A DNA stretch of 64,000 nt from Hypholoma sublateritium FD-334 SS-4 (taxonomy: Eukaryota > Basidiomycota > Agaricomycetes > Agaricales > Strophariaceae), in NCBI GenBank assembly GCA_000827495.1, contig KN817564.1, positions 62,001-126,000 on the forward strand. The letters run 5' to 3'. Both the position numbers and the translations under genes were made by a program. Below the pieces are notes generated by a model that saw only the letters and a list, made by a program, of their open reading frames with translations, was not told the DNA's origin and ran no database searches. The first letter of the stretch is position 1. Each line of letters begins with the position of its first letter. Positions 35,386 through 48,500 of the stretch are shown here, in pieces.

Positions 35386-36994
35386 GGGGAGGCGCGGAGC
35401 ACCCCATCCCCGCATCCGCCCCTTTTTATTCCTTCCCCATACACGTGATTGAACACGGCTTTCTGCTCATCTTTAACACCGCGGCGGCATCCGACCTTCA
35501 ACGTCAACCCCCATCCCAAGTCCGAGACTCAAACGCACCGTATGACATGCTTGCTTGACCCTATCGGCTGGAAGAGGCCTTTCTGTGCAGAGAGCGACTC
35601 TGGTCGCGGTTTCCTCACAAATTATAGAAACAGAGGACCCCGAACTTCCACCTCCATCCATAGGCCACCACACTGGCCCAGTTCGCGACTATGCACCATG
35701 TACGACGCCTGGGGGTCCCGGTACTGTCCGTCTCTTCGTAGACCCCGCACGCAGACGCGACAGAGGTCGAGGCAGAAATTTTCCTGGTAGAGAATGCGCA
35801 CGGCGTGCCGCTCGTAGAACTCTGGGAGACTGTCGACCACGCGGATCTCGTCCACACAGCACTTTCTGGATCTACACCTCGCATTTTATGAATTCGCTGG
35901 GCCCTACATCTACATCGACTTCCTGCGCAGGCTGCCGCTTTAACTTCCAAGGCAAGTTATACGAGTAGCCGACCATACTATAAATATACTCTTCCGGGGA
36001 CAGCCAGTATCTGCACGGGCACTGCCTATGGTACCCCGACTTCCATACCTGGAGCATGTTCTGGCGGCTCCAAAGACAGACGTATGCAAATGAATTTCGC
36101 GGCGTGCATCTACTGGCGAGACGCCTAAGCGCCTAGATGGCGCCGCTTCAAAAGGATTCGCAGATCGCTGTCCCCATCATGTTCAATATAGAGGGAGGGG
36201 TCACAGGCACTTGTACTCCCACCCCGCTTCTCCCCAGTCGACCCCGACATACTCAAGAAAAGTTCGGGTGTACACAAGAAAACGCTACTCCGGCATTTAT
36301 TTGCAAAATTTGCACTGCAGTACTGTGCAGGCTGTCGGCGCTAGCGGAGCGGTGAGCTGGAAGACCGAGAGCAGCGGACACAGCGCACGGGTGGGGAACC
36401 TTTCCCTCCAGATTGGGCGTATCTCGCAAGCGTTCATCAAGCTTAGATAGAGTGAGGCTCCGTCGTGTTGGCGCATGAATTCCCGATCCACTTCAGTCAC
36501 GCCTGCTGGGGCGAGCACCGCACGCGTACAGCGACTTCTCCGATGGCGAGTCGAGTGTATGGTCGGAGGTCGGGCCCGGTTCGGGAACCCCAGAACGCTG
36601 GATGGACAGCGTGAGTGGGGAGCGGTGGGATATTTGAAGGAAGGATTATCACACAGCTTCTATGGCCCTATGGAGATTTGGGGCACACTCGCCGCTCATC
36701 CCCGCACGTATTTCAATTTTGCTACTGGTCGATACTAGCACGTTGACCGCCAGCTCACCGCCGTAATGAAGTGAAACAATCTAAAGTATACTGAGAACGA
36801 TTTTTTGCAAAATAAAATAAAGGGCATATCGCGGCATCTAGTATCCAGTGGTACCATGGAGGATTGGGTCGGGGCAGTTGCGGCGCGTCGCGAGGCCCCT
36901 GTCGCTGTGTAATTACACACGTGATCTCTCACGGTACAACGACTCGCTTCATTCATGATTCGGGCGACGGTCGACCTTGCTAGAATCAGCAACC
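35386..36994. other. Gene-poor stretch with coding-like fragments
   Basis: This 1.6-kb stretch lies between the PrpD gene and the Zn2Cys6 array. It holds the probably decayed plus-strand coding region annotated separately (35555-36136). Downstream, fragments such as GPMEIWGTLAAHPRTYFNFA (about 36,670-36,735) look protein-like but connect to nothing. The last few hundred bases are the promoter side of the first array gene. Confidence 0.4.
35555..36136 (+). pseudogene. Possible decayed gene, family not recognised
   Basis: The plus strand shows protein-like sequence that changes frame. The pieces are SIGHHTGPVRDYAPCTTPGG, then ADATEVEAEIFLVENAHGVP with LVELWETVDHADLVHTAL, then DLHLAFYEFAGPYIYIDFLR. 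After that come GDSQYLHGHCLWYPDFHTWS and MFWRLQRQTYANEFRGVHLL, and a stop at 36134-36136. The first switch could be a 34-nt intron (shorter than any other here). The second, at about 35,865-35,875, has no usable splice sites, so at least one frameshift or stop seems real. No convincing minus-strand gene explains the region. It could be a fast-evolving intact gene that I have mis-spliced. Confidence 0.3.
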
Positions 36995-39900
36995 ATGATT
37001 GAGGAGGGGAGCGAGTCGCCAGAGCACCATGCCTCTACTCCTGAGAAGAAGCGCCGTCTTCACGGTGCTTGCGATGCCTGTCGCAAGAAGAAAGGTGCGC
37101 TCTGGTTCTGGTCATCGTCTATCAACTACTGATCTTAAGTTGTTCTCGGACGCTCCTAGTAAAATGTACTCTTTCAGCCAACGCAGAGGACGGATCACAG
37201 TAAAGGCTGATCGGTTTAATTATTAGGTGATAGTGCCAAGATGCCCGACAATATTTGTACCAACTGTAGGGCATCCAATGTTTTCTGTGCACATACAATG
37301 GGACGTCATGTAAAGGTATCTACCATTTACTCAGAGTCTTCCCATAAATTCAACCTATCTCCTGTTTAGAAAAAGGATACGCAGTCTAGGTATTCCGAAA
37401 TCCCATATGCGCTTTGGAACAAGGCTGATACACCTGTTACCAAAGCTATATCCGAAGTCTAGAACAGCGCCTCTCGAAGATGGAACGTTCATTGCAAGAT
37501 GTAACATATCCCGCTTTATATGTAGTTGCATCCAACTAATGGCTCGCACTTAGATTCGGCCAGAGGGCGAGGTTCATCGTGAAAGCAGCATTACCAGTGA
37601 CGACACTCACACATCTTCTCCGTCTGCAGACGGAAGTTCTGTCTCATATCCAACATATTCCGCTCCTAAAAAATTGGTCGATCTAGAGCCGGTTCTGTCT
37701 GGAGATTCGGACGATACTTCTGAAGCAGAGGACCTCTCTCATGTCGCCCTCGCAAACCATATCGAACAATTATCTATTGCCACTCTACAGGAGCGCTTCT
37801 ACGGCCAGTCCAGGTGAGTACAAAATTCTTTGAGGGTAAAACATACGTGTCCCTCAATTATCAATAGTGGTTTTATGTTTCTTGTGCATACATCGACCAT
37901 CAGGAACCAGATAATTGGTGCGCCCGATAAGTTGGATGTGAAACGCTTCAGGCGACCTATCTATTGGGACATTCGACCTGTGCGTAGCACACAAAAAGTA
38001 GTCGTCTTCCCCGTAACTCACAGTCAAATTTTCAGTGGGAACAAGAACTCGCTGCCTCTCATAATGCTGTTTATGTCTTCCCTGTTCCCGATCTTTTGGA
38101 AAATCTAGTCGACCTGTTCTTCGAGAAGGTCAACGTTATCTATCCAATTTTACATCAACCTACCTTCCGCAAGTCACTGGCAACAAACCAGCATCTGTGG
38201 GATTCCTCCTTTGGAATATCAGTCCTCATGGTCTGCGCTGTGGGCGCGAGATACTCAGACGATCCCCGCGCCATGCTACCTGGCGACCCATTGGGATTGT
38301 CTGCTGGGTGGGCCTGGTTCTCTCAGGTCCCTATTCACCGGAATTCACTTTTATACGAAACAACTATCTATGACCTACAATATTTCGTTGTGAGTGAAAC
38401 AATGTGTTTATCTTTAATGGCAGTATCTTATATCCCCTAGCTCGCAGCCCTCTATCTTATTTCTACTTCAGTTCCGCACGCGGCTTGGAATGTTCTAGGG
38501 TTTGCCATGAGGCTTGCTCAGGAAAAGGGTATCCACCGACGGAAAGGTAGTCATCACAAACCTTCCGTTGAAGGAGAGTTGGCCAAGCGAGCATTCTGGT
38601 ACGCGATTCTCCACAAACTTATTCATGGTCGTATTTCATGGTCGACGTAGGTGCCTTGTTGCCCTAGATCGCGTCAAATCCTCCTTCCTAGGTCGGCCTT
38701 GCATGATGCAAGATGAAGAGTCAGTGTACACAATCAATGGGCATTATAATGGCCACTGAAATTTGTTCGTTGATAGCTTTGATGTAGAGTACCCGATTGA
38801 GTGCGACGACGAGTACTGGGAGACGGACGATCCGGAACAAGCATTCAAGCAGCCTCCAGGAAAACCATCCAGGATGACTGCCTTCGTTTGTCACTTGAAA
38901 CTGACCGAGATCCTCGTGTTCACCCTTAAGACATTGTATGCGACGAAGAAATCTAAGGCACTTTCTGGGTTTGCAGGGGAGGAATGGGAACGTCGCATCG
39001 TTTCGGAGTTGGATTCGTCGATGAATAAATGGAAGGAAACTCTCCCGAAGTTCTGTAAGTTTTGTTTGGCCTTCAACTATTCCTTGACTTACAAACTTGA
39101 AAGTGCAATGGGACCCAAAGGAGCGACGCTTTCCTTTTTTTGAACAATCGGCCAATTTGCATGCAATGTTTTATTACCTGCAGATTTTGATTCATCGACC
39201 ATTCCTGACAAAGAAGTCAGCACTGTCGTTTCCGTCGTTGGCAATGTGCACCACTGCTGCTCGGTCGTGTAGCAAAGTTGTTGAAGCAGCTCAATACAGT
39301 AGATGCGCGCCTTACCAGCTCATAGTTGAGTCGATGTCTTCTTTCTCACTGGAGCTTTTCGTGTTGACTGCGTTCCGTAGATATCTTCCTTTGCATCGGG
39401 AATAGTGATCACACTGAGTATATGGGGCCACATGAAATCTGGGATGGCGACCCGACCTCAAAATGAATTGGAGAGCTTGCAACGGTGTATGTCTCTTCTC
39501 CAAGGATGTGAAAAGAGGTGCGGCCACTTGTACCAATACTTTCTTTGAGTCAGTCTGATGTTCCTCTAGGTTTCATATTTCAGGCAGATTTTTGTAAGTC
39601 ACTTACTACGTGTGATACGCTCAGCATGCACTGACTTCTGACTGTGCCAGCGATATGCTGGAGACAATAAGCACTTTCGACCACCAACCCGACCCATCCA
39701 CTGAGCCAACACCGCGACCCCGGGATACGCAGCCGAACAACCTGCCCCAACCTCAAGTCAATAGCTCTGTCGCTAGCTACACTACTGCGCCAACCATTGC
39801 TATCAACAGTCCATCTATGTTCTCAACAACCCCACAATTTCCTCCTGCTCAACTGACATGTACTAACAGCAACCCCGACCCGACCGCAGTGTTTCCGCCA

Positions 39901-40237
39901 AATAACTGGGATCTGAACAACTTGCTCCTCCTTCAAATGTCGTATCAGAAAACCAATCTGGGGGATAACATGGATATATATTCTTATGATGATGATACGT
40001 ATTCAATGGGGATGCTCGCACCCGACGAGAATATAATCGAGGACGTGAAGACGCTGAACAATTCTGTCGTGGGGACAGATTTGACGGCGGAGGAGATGAT
40101 CAACTTGTGGTCGGATATACCGTCTACTTTCAGGTCAGTGGTTATTTGTGTTGACCTTATATTGTGTTGACAGATCTGTGGGTAGTGTCGATGATTGGAA
40201 TAACTATATATTAAACACCGGGACCAATCAACGGTAA
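36995..40237 (+). CDS. Zn2Cys6 fungal-specific transcription factor, array copy 1
   Basis: First of four tandem paralogues. Exon 1 (36995-37094) encodes the start of the zinc cluster (RRLHGACDACRKKK). A 6-nt microexon (37160-37165) and the exon from 37227 complete it (VKCDSAKMPDNICTNC, then RASNVFCAH). This fits CX2CX6CX9CX2CX6C. A linker coiled coil follows (YIRSLEQRLSKMERSL). The fungal_trans middle domain includes VNVIYPILHQPTFRKSL, VLMVCAVGARYSDDP and GDPLGLSAGWAWFSQVP. A conserved acidic block is YPIECDDEYWETDDPEQAF, and another is ILIHRPFLTKKSALSFPSL. The C-terminus is Pro/Asn-rich and ends with LWSDIPSTFRS and VDDWNNYILN. About 14 exons join in frame and I see no disabling change. Nuclear; targets unknown. 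Confidence 0.85.
37160..37165 (+). other. 6-nt microexon in zinc cluster, copy 1
   Basis: TAAAAT is flanked by a CTCCTAG acceptor and a GTACTC donor. It adds Val-Lys and the first base of the third cysteine; both adjoining introns are phase 1. The same unit is found at the same place in the other three paralogues. Confidence 0.8.
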
Positions 40238-41030
40238 CATTTTGGGAGTTTCCCTATTTCTTCTCTATGTATTCTAGAATTTGCAAGGTATCGGGACCTC
40301 AGTGTACGTACTCTGTATTTAGCGGTATTTGCCTACAGTAAGTTATTGTGGAATGCACTGGTATAGACTGGTATGCCAAAGGTGTTGAAGGCAAGCCATA
40401 CCAGATTGTATTCAAAATTTGTGCAGTGGTGGGGGTCGGTTACGATACCTACACTTGGTGTCTGTAAATCAAGTAAATCTATAAGTAAACGAAGTTATAC
40501 ATAGATGCACATACCCTCAGTGATCTGCACCGCAGTATTTCAACGTCACCGTTACACCCCTTAAATACTGTTTGACTGGGAATGCACGTCGGATGACGGA
40601 TTTAGCTCGAGTGGGCTTGCGCGGTCTGATGAACTTGATTATTATCTGACGGAAAGCCGCTGTAGGCCGTAACGCCAGGTAATACTAATACCTTCCAAAT
40701 CGTCAAAGACAAGTCACAATATGCGCACGCAGTTTACGAAGAAGATCCAAGAAGGTATAAAAGTAAATTGAGTTGAAATTGAGGTTTGCCGGGAGGCACT
40801 AGCTGGGCCGCGCCGTGATCAAAAATATTAAAAGCCAGCAGGTGGCACAATCCACGCACTTTCTAAAAATCAAGCTCAAACTCTCGTCTGTTTCAAGAAT
40901 GTTTCCCCGCTGCGCTATATGTGGTTGAACTGTTAACTTGCCATTTCGTGAGATATCCGTGAAGTTCGCGCCCGAGGCATGCCAGCATTCTAAATTTGAC
41001 TCAAACCCCTTCGCTCAATCGACTCGCAAT
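40238..41030. other. Intergenic, array spacer 1-2
   Basis: A 793-bp AT-moderate spacer with no convincing open frame. A TATA-like TATAAAA at 40756-40762 lies about 270 bp before the next start codon and may belong to its promoter. I see no zinc-cluster remnant here. Confidence 0.4.
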
Positions 41031-44000
41031 ATGGTTTCCGATAATGAAGACAACGAGCGAGGTACAAGGTCTACCCTGCCAAAAAGCAAGAAAAGACGCT
41101 TGAATGGGGCTTGTGACGCGTGTAGGAGAAGAAGAAGTACGTATAACGTGTATTATCCAGTAGCATAAGCTAATGGGTAATACCTCATTAGCGAAATGTG
41201 TGCATGCGTTCTATGCTTTTCTATCGACTTGCCAAAACTAAGCCATCTGTCTGCAAGGTGATAGCGCCCAGATGGGTGGAGAAGGATGCACATACTGTCA
41301 GAGTGTTGATATCAAGTGTACCCATGACATGCCTCGGAAGCAAACAGTGCGTTCTGGTCAAGTCCTGGCCTCCATGGATGTGTGGTACGAATACTTAATG
41401 CCAAATCGACTAATGTAGAAATCAGAATTAACTGCCGCGTGAGTTTCTCTTTGTATCTGAGCATGCGAGATAGATCTTAACATTATTTTTGTGAAGGTAT
41501 ATCGAAGCACTGGAAAAAAAGGTGGAAAGGGCAGACATGATGTATCGCCTGCTGCAGAAGGTAAAATCTGTTGCTTTCCTTCGTGATTCATCTGATCAGT
41601 TAAACTGCATAGATATATCCTGGACAAGACATAGATCAACTTCTGGATACCCTGACGGCGGAATTCGCAGACTATACAGGGAGTGGAGTTTTGTCAGAGA
41701 AGGAATTATCGCCACGTCTTGATTTCAACTACCCCATTCCCAAGACATTACCAGGTGACACAAGTGCTTCCAAATTGCTATCAGTCGAGACCCCGGATGA
41801 AGGCACGGAGGAAGATGACATATCCCACATTGCCCTGTCGAATCACCTTGATCAACTTCTTCGAATAACTGAATCTCCTCTTGACATATACTTTGGGCCG
41901 GCCAGGTAAGATTTCGACTATAAAAACGTAAATACATAGGATTTATCTTTTCAGTTCATTCATGTTCTTCAAGCATTGCTCGGACCTGAAGGCTGAGATC
42001 ACTGGCTTGAAAGCAGATGGAAGCAAGTTCAGGAGGCCCTCATTCTGGTATTCCCAACCAGTAAGTTCTCATTCACAGTATTACTGTAAACTAACATTTC
42101 GCCTGTATCAAGTGGGAAGTTGACTATGCTCGCGCAAATGTGCCCCGCTACGTCTACCCTAATGAACGCCTTTTACATGACTTGGTCGCGTTATATTTTG
42201 ATAAAGTCAACCCATTTATGCCCCTTCTTCATCGACCAACTTTCCTAAAGATGCTGTATGAAAAGCAACATCATCAGGATATACCTTTTGGAACAACCGT
42301 TCTAATGGTCTGTGCTCTCGGAGCTCGATACTCGCAAGATCCACAAGTTACATTACCTGGTGACGAATCAGGACTTTCCGCGGGATGGCAATATTTTCGT
42401 CAGATTCCCCTACATCCAGATGGGTTCCAACATATACCGGTGCTCTATAATATGCAATACTACTGCGTAAGTGTATTCCTGACGTACACCTAATCCTGAC
42501 CCATTGCTGACATATAGAGCATACAGCTTGCCCATGTATATCTAACAAGTTCGTCTGTTCCTCACGTAGCATGGAATATTCTAGGTATAGCGATCAAATA
42601 TGCGATCGCAAAGGGAGCCCATCGACGGAAGAGCACTGCTCAGAAGCCCAGCAAAGACGAAGAATTGATAAAGCGAGCATTTTGGTGCGCGTTACACGTC
42701 TACCTATTTCAATAGTCTTTCCAATCATCTGTCACAGGTGTTTGGTCTTTCTTGATCGCCTGTCAAGTGCATTTACTGGCCGGCCATGTACCATAGCGGA
42801 TGAAGAGTAAGAGCGTTTACAATTGGTTAACCTTGTCGCTGACTTTTCGTTCCAAGCTTTGATCTAGAATATCCTATTGAATGTGATGATGAATATTGGG
42901 AAACTGATAACCCAGAACATGCATTCAAACAACCACCCGGAAAGCCATGCGCAATCACAAGCTTTGTTTATATGTTGAAATTGCTTGTAATCATGACATT
43001 TTCCTACCGGACGCTGTACTCTACAAAGAAAACGAAACAACTATCGGGATTAGTGGATGATGGATGGGAGCAGCGTATTGTTGCACAACTAGACTCGTCA
43101 ATGAATCAATGGAAAGATTCACTACCTGATTTTTGTAAGTCACTGAAGTGTGTTCTACTCCGTTCAAACACGAATTGATGGTACGCAGTGCGCTGGGATC
43201 CGGAGAAAGCGGATCTTGTCATTTTTCACCAATCAGTTCACCTTCATATTGCCTACTCTTACATTCAAATTCAAATACATAGGCCTTTCCTAACGAGAAA
43301 ATCCCCGCTGTCATTTGCCTCCCTGGCAATTTGTACAAATGCGGCGAGATCATGCGCTCATTTCTTGGAAGTGGGGATGACCAGAGGCATAAAGGCGTCC
43401 CCATTACTGATGGTAAGTCTATTCAATCGTCATTTACTTTGATCTGCTATCCGAGATAGATTGCTAATTATTATTGGTTCTTTTTCAACTACTTGTTAGC
43501 TGAGCGTCGTGACAGCTGGCCTTGTGATCTCTCTTAACTTGTGGGGCAGTAGACGCTCGGGATTGATCAGAAACCCAACAAAAGAGATAGAAAATTTCAA
43601 GACATGTGTCAACTTTCTGAAAGAGTCCGAAAAAAGGTACTTTTCACTCAAATATACGCATATTCGGCGCCTAATTGTGCTTATCACAAATCCAGATGGC
43701 CCGTAGCCGGCCGGTCAAAGTGAATTACGTCCTTTTTAAAAGAAAGGACAATATTGATTCGACAGCTGCTCTACAGTGATTTGTTGGCGCAGGTTAGTTT
43801 CTCGAGCAAAGATTATCAAGAGACACACAATAAGCGGCGGCGAGACTCGTCTGGAGCAACAAATCAGTTTCCCACTTCCGAATCCCTTCAAACCGATAAT
43901 CATTACCCCAGCTTCAAATTGGCGTCTATGCCTCTGAATGCATCTAACCCACCAGTAAATGCGGCTTCGGGTTTCAGTGATTGGGATATTCTACTTATGC

Positions 44001-44360
44001 AACTGGGATATGTACCGTCTGATCTTGTTTCATCAAGCAACCAGGGCCCAGGGGGGCTCCCAATGGACTACACGACACCGCCGAGCCTCTATCCGAGCTC
44101 GGCATACCATATTAACAATACTACTAGTCCTCCGGACGCGGCTGGATCTTATGAGCAGGTCCCCCAATTTTCTACGCCCGAAGATGTGTTTTCACTATGG
44201 TCAGACATACCTTGTGCATTTAGGTGAGTTTTTATACCTTCTTCCTTCTTGTACTTCCCGTAAAGTTATATTTAGTCAGGACGAGTGGGATATATACCTC
44301 ACGTACCTTGGAAATACTTCGTACTCGTATCAGCCTGTAGCTATGCCTCTTAACTCATGA
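41031..44360 (+). CDS. Zn2Cys6 fungal-specific transcription factor, array copy 2
   Basis: Second tandem paralogue. Exon 1 (41031-41136) encodes KKRRLNGACDACRRRR. Microexon 41192-41197 and the exon from 41258 complete the cluster (TKCDSAQMGGEGCTYCQ, then SVDIKCTHD). The dimerisation helix follows (YIEALEKKVERADMMYRLLQ). In the middle domain, PFMPLLHRPTFLKMLYEKQH, VLMVCALGARYSQDP and GDESGLSAGWQYF are clear. Then come YPIECDDEYWETDNPEHAF and IQIHRPFLTRKSPLSFASL. Toward the end are THNKRRRDSS and SDWDILLMQLGY. The C-terminus is LWSDIPCAFR joined by the last intron to SQDEWDIYLTYLG. All exon joins keep frame. It is closest to copy 3, which suggests a more recent duplication. Nothing indicates which genes it controls. 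Confidence 0.85.
41192..41197 (+). other. 6-nt microexon in zinc cluster, copy 2
   Basis: CGAAAT lies between a CTCATTAG acceptor and a GTGTGC donor. It completes a Thr codon, adds Lys, and supplies the first base of the third cysteine. Both flanking introns are phase 1 and about 55-60 nt long. Confidence 0.8.
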
Positions 44361-45535
44361 CGGACTACATATGTATTGCCAGATTTAAGTGTATTTTTTC
44401 TCTTTAGTCGTGCTTTTGACGAGATTTTGATATACTGGAAATGCATGTGTACCCTCAGTAAGCTTAGACATGGCTTATAGTAACACTAAGTAACCCTGAA
44501 CGGCAAGTACTTGAATCCACTCTGGCCGCCGAATTCAACCTGTCCACTATTAGACAGTGCCAAGACAGTGCACATTGCACAACTCGAGGCGCAAAATGTA
44601 TAGCAAGCGGCAAGCCGTGTCATACACAGGACCTATGCAATCACCCGAATCTGCCTCTCCCAAGTAATGTATCTGCCTGGACGCATTGAATTGAGTTGAG
44701 CGTCAGAAAAAGTGTGTGGAAGCAGTGAACACTTGTGCTCCGGTCCCTACACACGAGATACATTCACGCAGAGACCAGTAGCCGCGCGGAGATATGCATT
44801 AACAGGGCACCGTCTTCAATTTTGTTTGTTTCGCGATTCCAGTCCCAAGGCAATTCAATCCCAGAATCAGCGCGAATACTGTCTCCAGAAAGGGCCTTTG
44901 TGCCTCGGCCGCGCAGCGCTAGAATGTCTATTGACCGAGAGAACGCCGATATGAGGAGGAGTGTCATTTTTTCAGGGAAAGGTGCATTCGCGCTGACCGC
45001 AGCCAGGGAAAATGTCGCGTTGCACGTCGGGACCCGCAGCAGCGTTGAGAACGTTGAGACGTGGCGAGTTGAGACAATTCGGGGCCGGCGGAACAAGCCG
45101 CACCAGACCGATCACAAATATGTATGTGCCGCGCATATTCGTCTGTCGGACTCGCGGCAAGCAAGCGGCAAGCCATGTTTTCAACGACGCTCACCAGCCA
45201 GTTCAAACAACCCAATGTACTTTAAGCCATTGACTCGACGTTCCATAAGACATCGGCCCCGTAAAGTTCACGTTGCCGATGAATGCTCTCGTCTCAACTT
45301 TGACTCCACTCTTCCTTGAACCCTCTCCTTCGCCAACGGCCTATACTCGTGTTTTCGTGTTTGAGTCACTCAAGAATTGCTTATAGCTTCGTCCTGCCTT
45401 GTTCATCGTCATCCCCAAATATCTGCATAGGGGAAATCGCGCATCCCTCATCTTTCCGTCGACTTGAAGTCCCTTGAGGGCCGCTATTTATTGAATTTAC
45501 TTAATCAGTCATTTCTCAATCCTTTCATCAGGATC
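44361..45535. other. Intergenic, array spacer 2-3
   Basis: A 1.2-kb spacer. A plus-strand open frame of 194 codons (44735-45319) covers half of it, but its composition is Arg/Ser-rich and patternless, it has no intron signals, and it matches no family I know, so I treat it as chance. The last 200 bp before copy 3 are pyrimidine-rich, as expected of a promoter and 5' leader. Confidence 0.4.
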
Positions 45536-48500
45536 ATGGATTTTGGCGAAGAAGCGAGTCCAGGCTCTGGATCTTCTCATGACGTTCATCGGAGCAAGAA
45601 AAAGCGCCTAGCAGGGGCCTGTGATGCCTGTAGAAAACGAAAAAGTGCGTGTTCATTATTTCACATTCAATAAACCATGCTAATCTGCTCTAGCAAAATG
45701 TGAGCTACTACTCGTCCTTTGACGTGCCTACTAGAAAAACTTCCTATAAAGGTGATAGCGCACAAATGGGAGGAGAACCATGCACACATTGTCAGACGAC
45801 TGGTATTAAATGTGCCCATGATTTGCCTCGTCAACCAACAGTACGTCCAGCGTCCTTACTTTCTTCTAAGTATGCTAAAAACTCTTTCCAGAAATCAGAG
45901 ATTGCTGCTGCGTAGGAGTTTTTTTAAACAAATTCCGCGGTAATATCTTGATATCTCTTTTCTGAAGTTACATCGACGCACTGGAAGCGAAGGTTAAACA
46001 CACTGACAAAATGTATCGTTTGTTACAGAAGGTCATTTGTTTCTCATTTCTCATGTTCACGCACCGCTGAAAAGTTTAACGGTACAGGTCTATCCAGGAC
46101 AAGATATTGATAGCCTTTTAGCCAGTCTACCCGACGTCGCGGACGATGGTCACAATGAATGGGATGTTCGGCCCGAAACTTCGACGAAGGAGTTGTCACC
46201 GCATCTCGATTTCAGTCATCCCATATCCAAAGCAATACCGGGCGATACAACCACCTCCAAGATACTCGCTACTGAGGAATCTGAAGATAATGCGGAAGAA
46301 GACGATCTATCCCATATCGCTCTTTCGAAACACTTTGATCAGCTCAAGATATCTGCTGATTTTTCCCAGGGATGGTTTTTTGGATCAGCCAGGTCAGCAT
46401 CCCAATATTGAAATACATTGACTAAAATGTGGCTAAATATATTCTAGTTTATTCATGCTCATGAAACATTGCTCGGACGTGAAAACTGAATTTACTGGTC
46501 TTAAATCAGACGGAAGTAATTTCAGGAGACCGACCTTTTGGTCTCCCCGACCAGTAAGACATTGTTCGGTGGATTGCCGTTGTAGAAATTGATTTTTTTT
46601 GTTCCTAGTGGGAGATCGAATATGCTCGCGCAAGTGAACCGCGCTATGTCTACCCCGATGAACGCCTTTTGCATAGTCTGGTCGCGTTATATTTTGAGAA
46701 AGTTAACCCATTTATGCCCCTCCTACACCGACCTACTTTTCTCCGGATGCTACTTGAAAAACAACATTTGCAGGACGTATCATTTGGAACAACGGTTATA
46801 ATGGTCTGTGCACTGGGTGCTCGATACTCATCAGATCCGCAAGTCAACTTGCCTAGTGATCCTTCGGGACTTTCTGCGGGGTGGCAATATTTTCGACAGG
46901 TTCCCTTGCACCCACATGGCTTTTCGCACGTCCCCACGCTCTATGACCTGCAATACTATTCGGTAGGTGGTTTCGATTAACAATGCATTTACCTCTTACA
47001 TAAATTACACGCAGCTTGCACATGTATATTTATTGTCCTCAAGTGTTCCGCATGTGGCCTGGAATATCTTAGGCCTCGCAATACAATCTGCACTATCAAG
47101 GGGTGCGCATCGACGCAGGAAAACTTGCCAGCAGCCCAGCAAGGAAGAGGAATTAATGAAGCGAGCATTTTGGTAGATAATCCTCGAATTATTGATGATA
47201 TCTTATTATATCACTGATCATATTTTGCAGGTGTTTGATCTTTCTCGATCGCGTGTCGAGCGGCTTCGTTGGTAGACCGTGCGTCATAGCAGACGAAGAG
47301 TAAGAATAATTGTGACAGGGTGTAGTTTTTCACTCACTCACTCTTCCTTTTCTACAAGTTTCGATCTTGACTATCCAATTGAATGTGACGACGAATATTG
47401 GGAAACTGATGACCCGAAACAAGCGTTCAAACAGCCGCCGGGAAAAGCTTGCACTATCACCAGCTTTGTGCACATGTTGAAACTTCTCGAGATTCTGGCG
47501 TTCGCCCACAGGACCCTGTATTCAACAAAGAAATCGAAAGTACTCTCGGGATTAATCGAGGATGGATGGGAGCAGCGAATTGTCGCTCAGTTAGATTCGT
47601 CGATGAATCAATGGAAGGACTCGATGCCAGATTCTGGTCAGTATTTCTTTGCATTCAGCTCATTCCAAACGGGGGTTCAAATTCAAATCTTGCAGTGCGC
47701 TGGGATCCTGAAAGACCTGACCTCGTGATTTTTCACCAATCAATGATATTGCACATCGTCTATTCTTACACCCAGATTCAAATACATCGACCATTTTTGA
47801 CCAAGAAATCACCGATGTCGTTTGCTTCCCTTGCTATATGTACGAATGCTGCGAGATCGTGTGCTCACGTTCTGGAGGGCGGGATAAGTAGGGGTATAAA
47901 AGCAAGTCCCATAATGATTGTAAGCGCTTTTCAGGGTCCTTGTCGACAGTATTGATTTTCCAACTGCTTCAGACCGGCGCTCTAATTGCTGGCCTAATCA
48001 TTTCGCTCAACTTATGGGGTAGTAGACGCTCTGGGTTAATCCGAGATCCCGGAAAAGAAATAAGAGATCTACAGACCTGTTTCAATGTTCTGAAGGAGGC
48101 CGAAAAACGGTGATATATCTTAACCTTATACACCCACAAAGTTTATTAATAGCAGCCACTCCCAATGCAGGTGGCATACAGCTGGCCGGGCAAAGTGAGT
48201 TCGTTTCCCACCGACGGAAAAGCTTGATATTGAATGGGATTAGCGATATGTTAAACGAGGCGAGTTTCCTCGTGAACGATTATCAAATGACGCACAACAA
48301 ACGGCGGCGAGATTCGTCTCAAATGCCCCGTCAGCCAGCGACTCCCGAATATCCTCAAAGTGATCGTTCGTTTTCCAAACCCAGCATGTCGACTTTCCCC
48401 CCAAACGATTATAATCCACCGTTGGACGCGGCTTTGGGGATCAGTGATTGGGATATTTTGCTCTTGCAAATGGGACATATACAGCCTACCCTTGACCCAT

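Noticed and set aside
36570..36600. GGTTCGGGAACC resembling a tRNA B-box
   Set aside because: It is a short palindrome; no matching A-box or cloverleaf could be folded around it.
40756..40762. TATAAAA upstream of array copy 2 as a separate promoter feature
   Set aside because: A single short AT match about 270 bp from the start codon; mentioned with the spacer but not strong enough to call.
44735..45319. 194-codon plus-strand open frame between array copies 2 and 3
   Set aside because: Arg/Ser-rich with no domain, no start context or intron pattern, and overlapped by equally open minus-strand frames; treated as chance.
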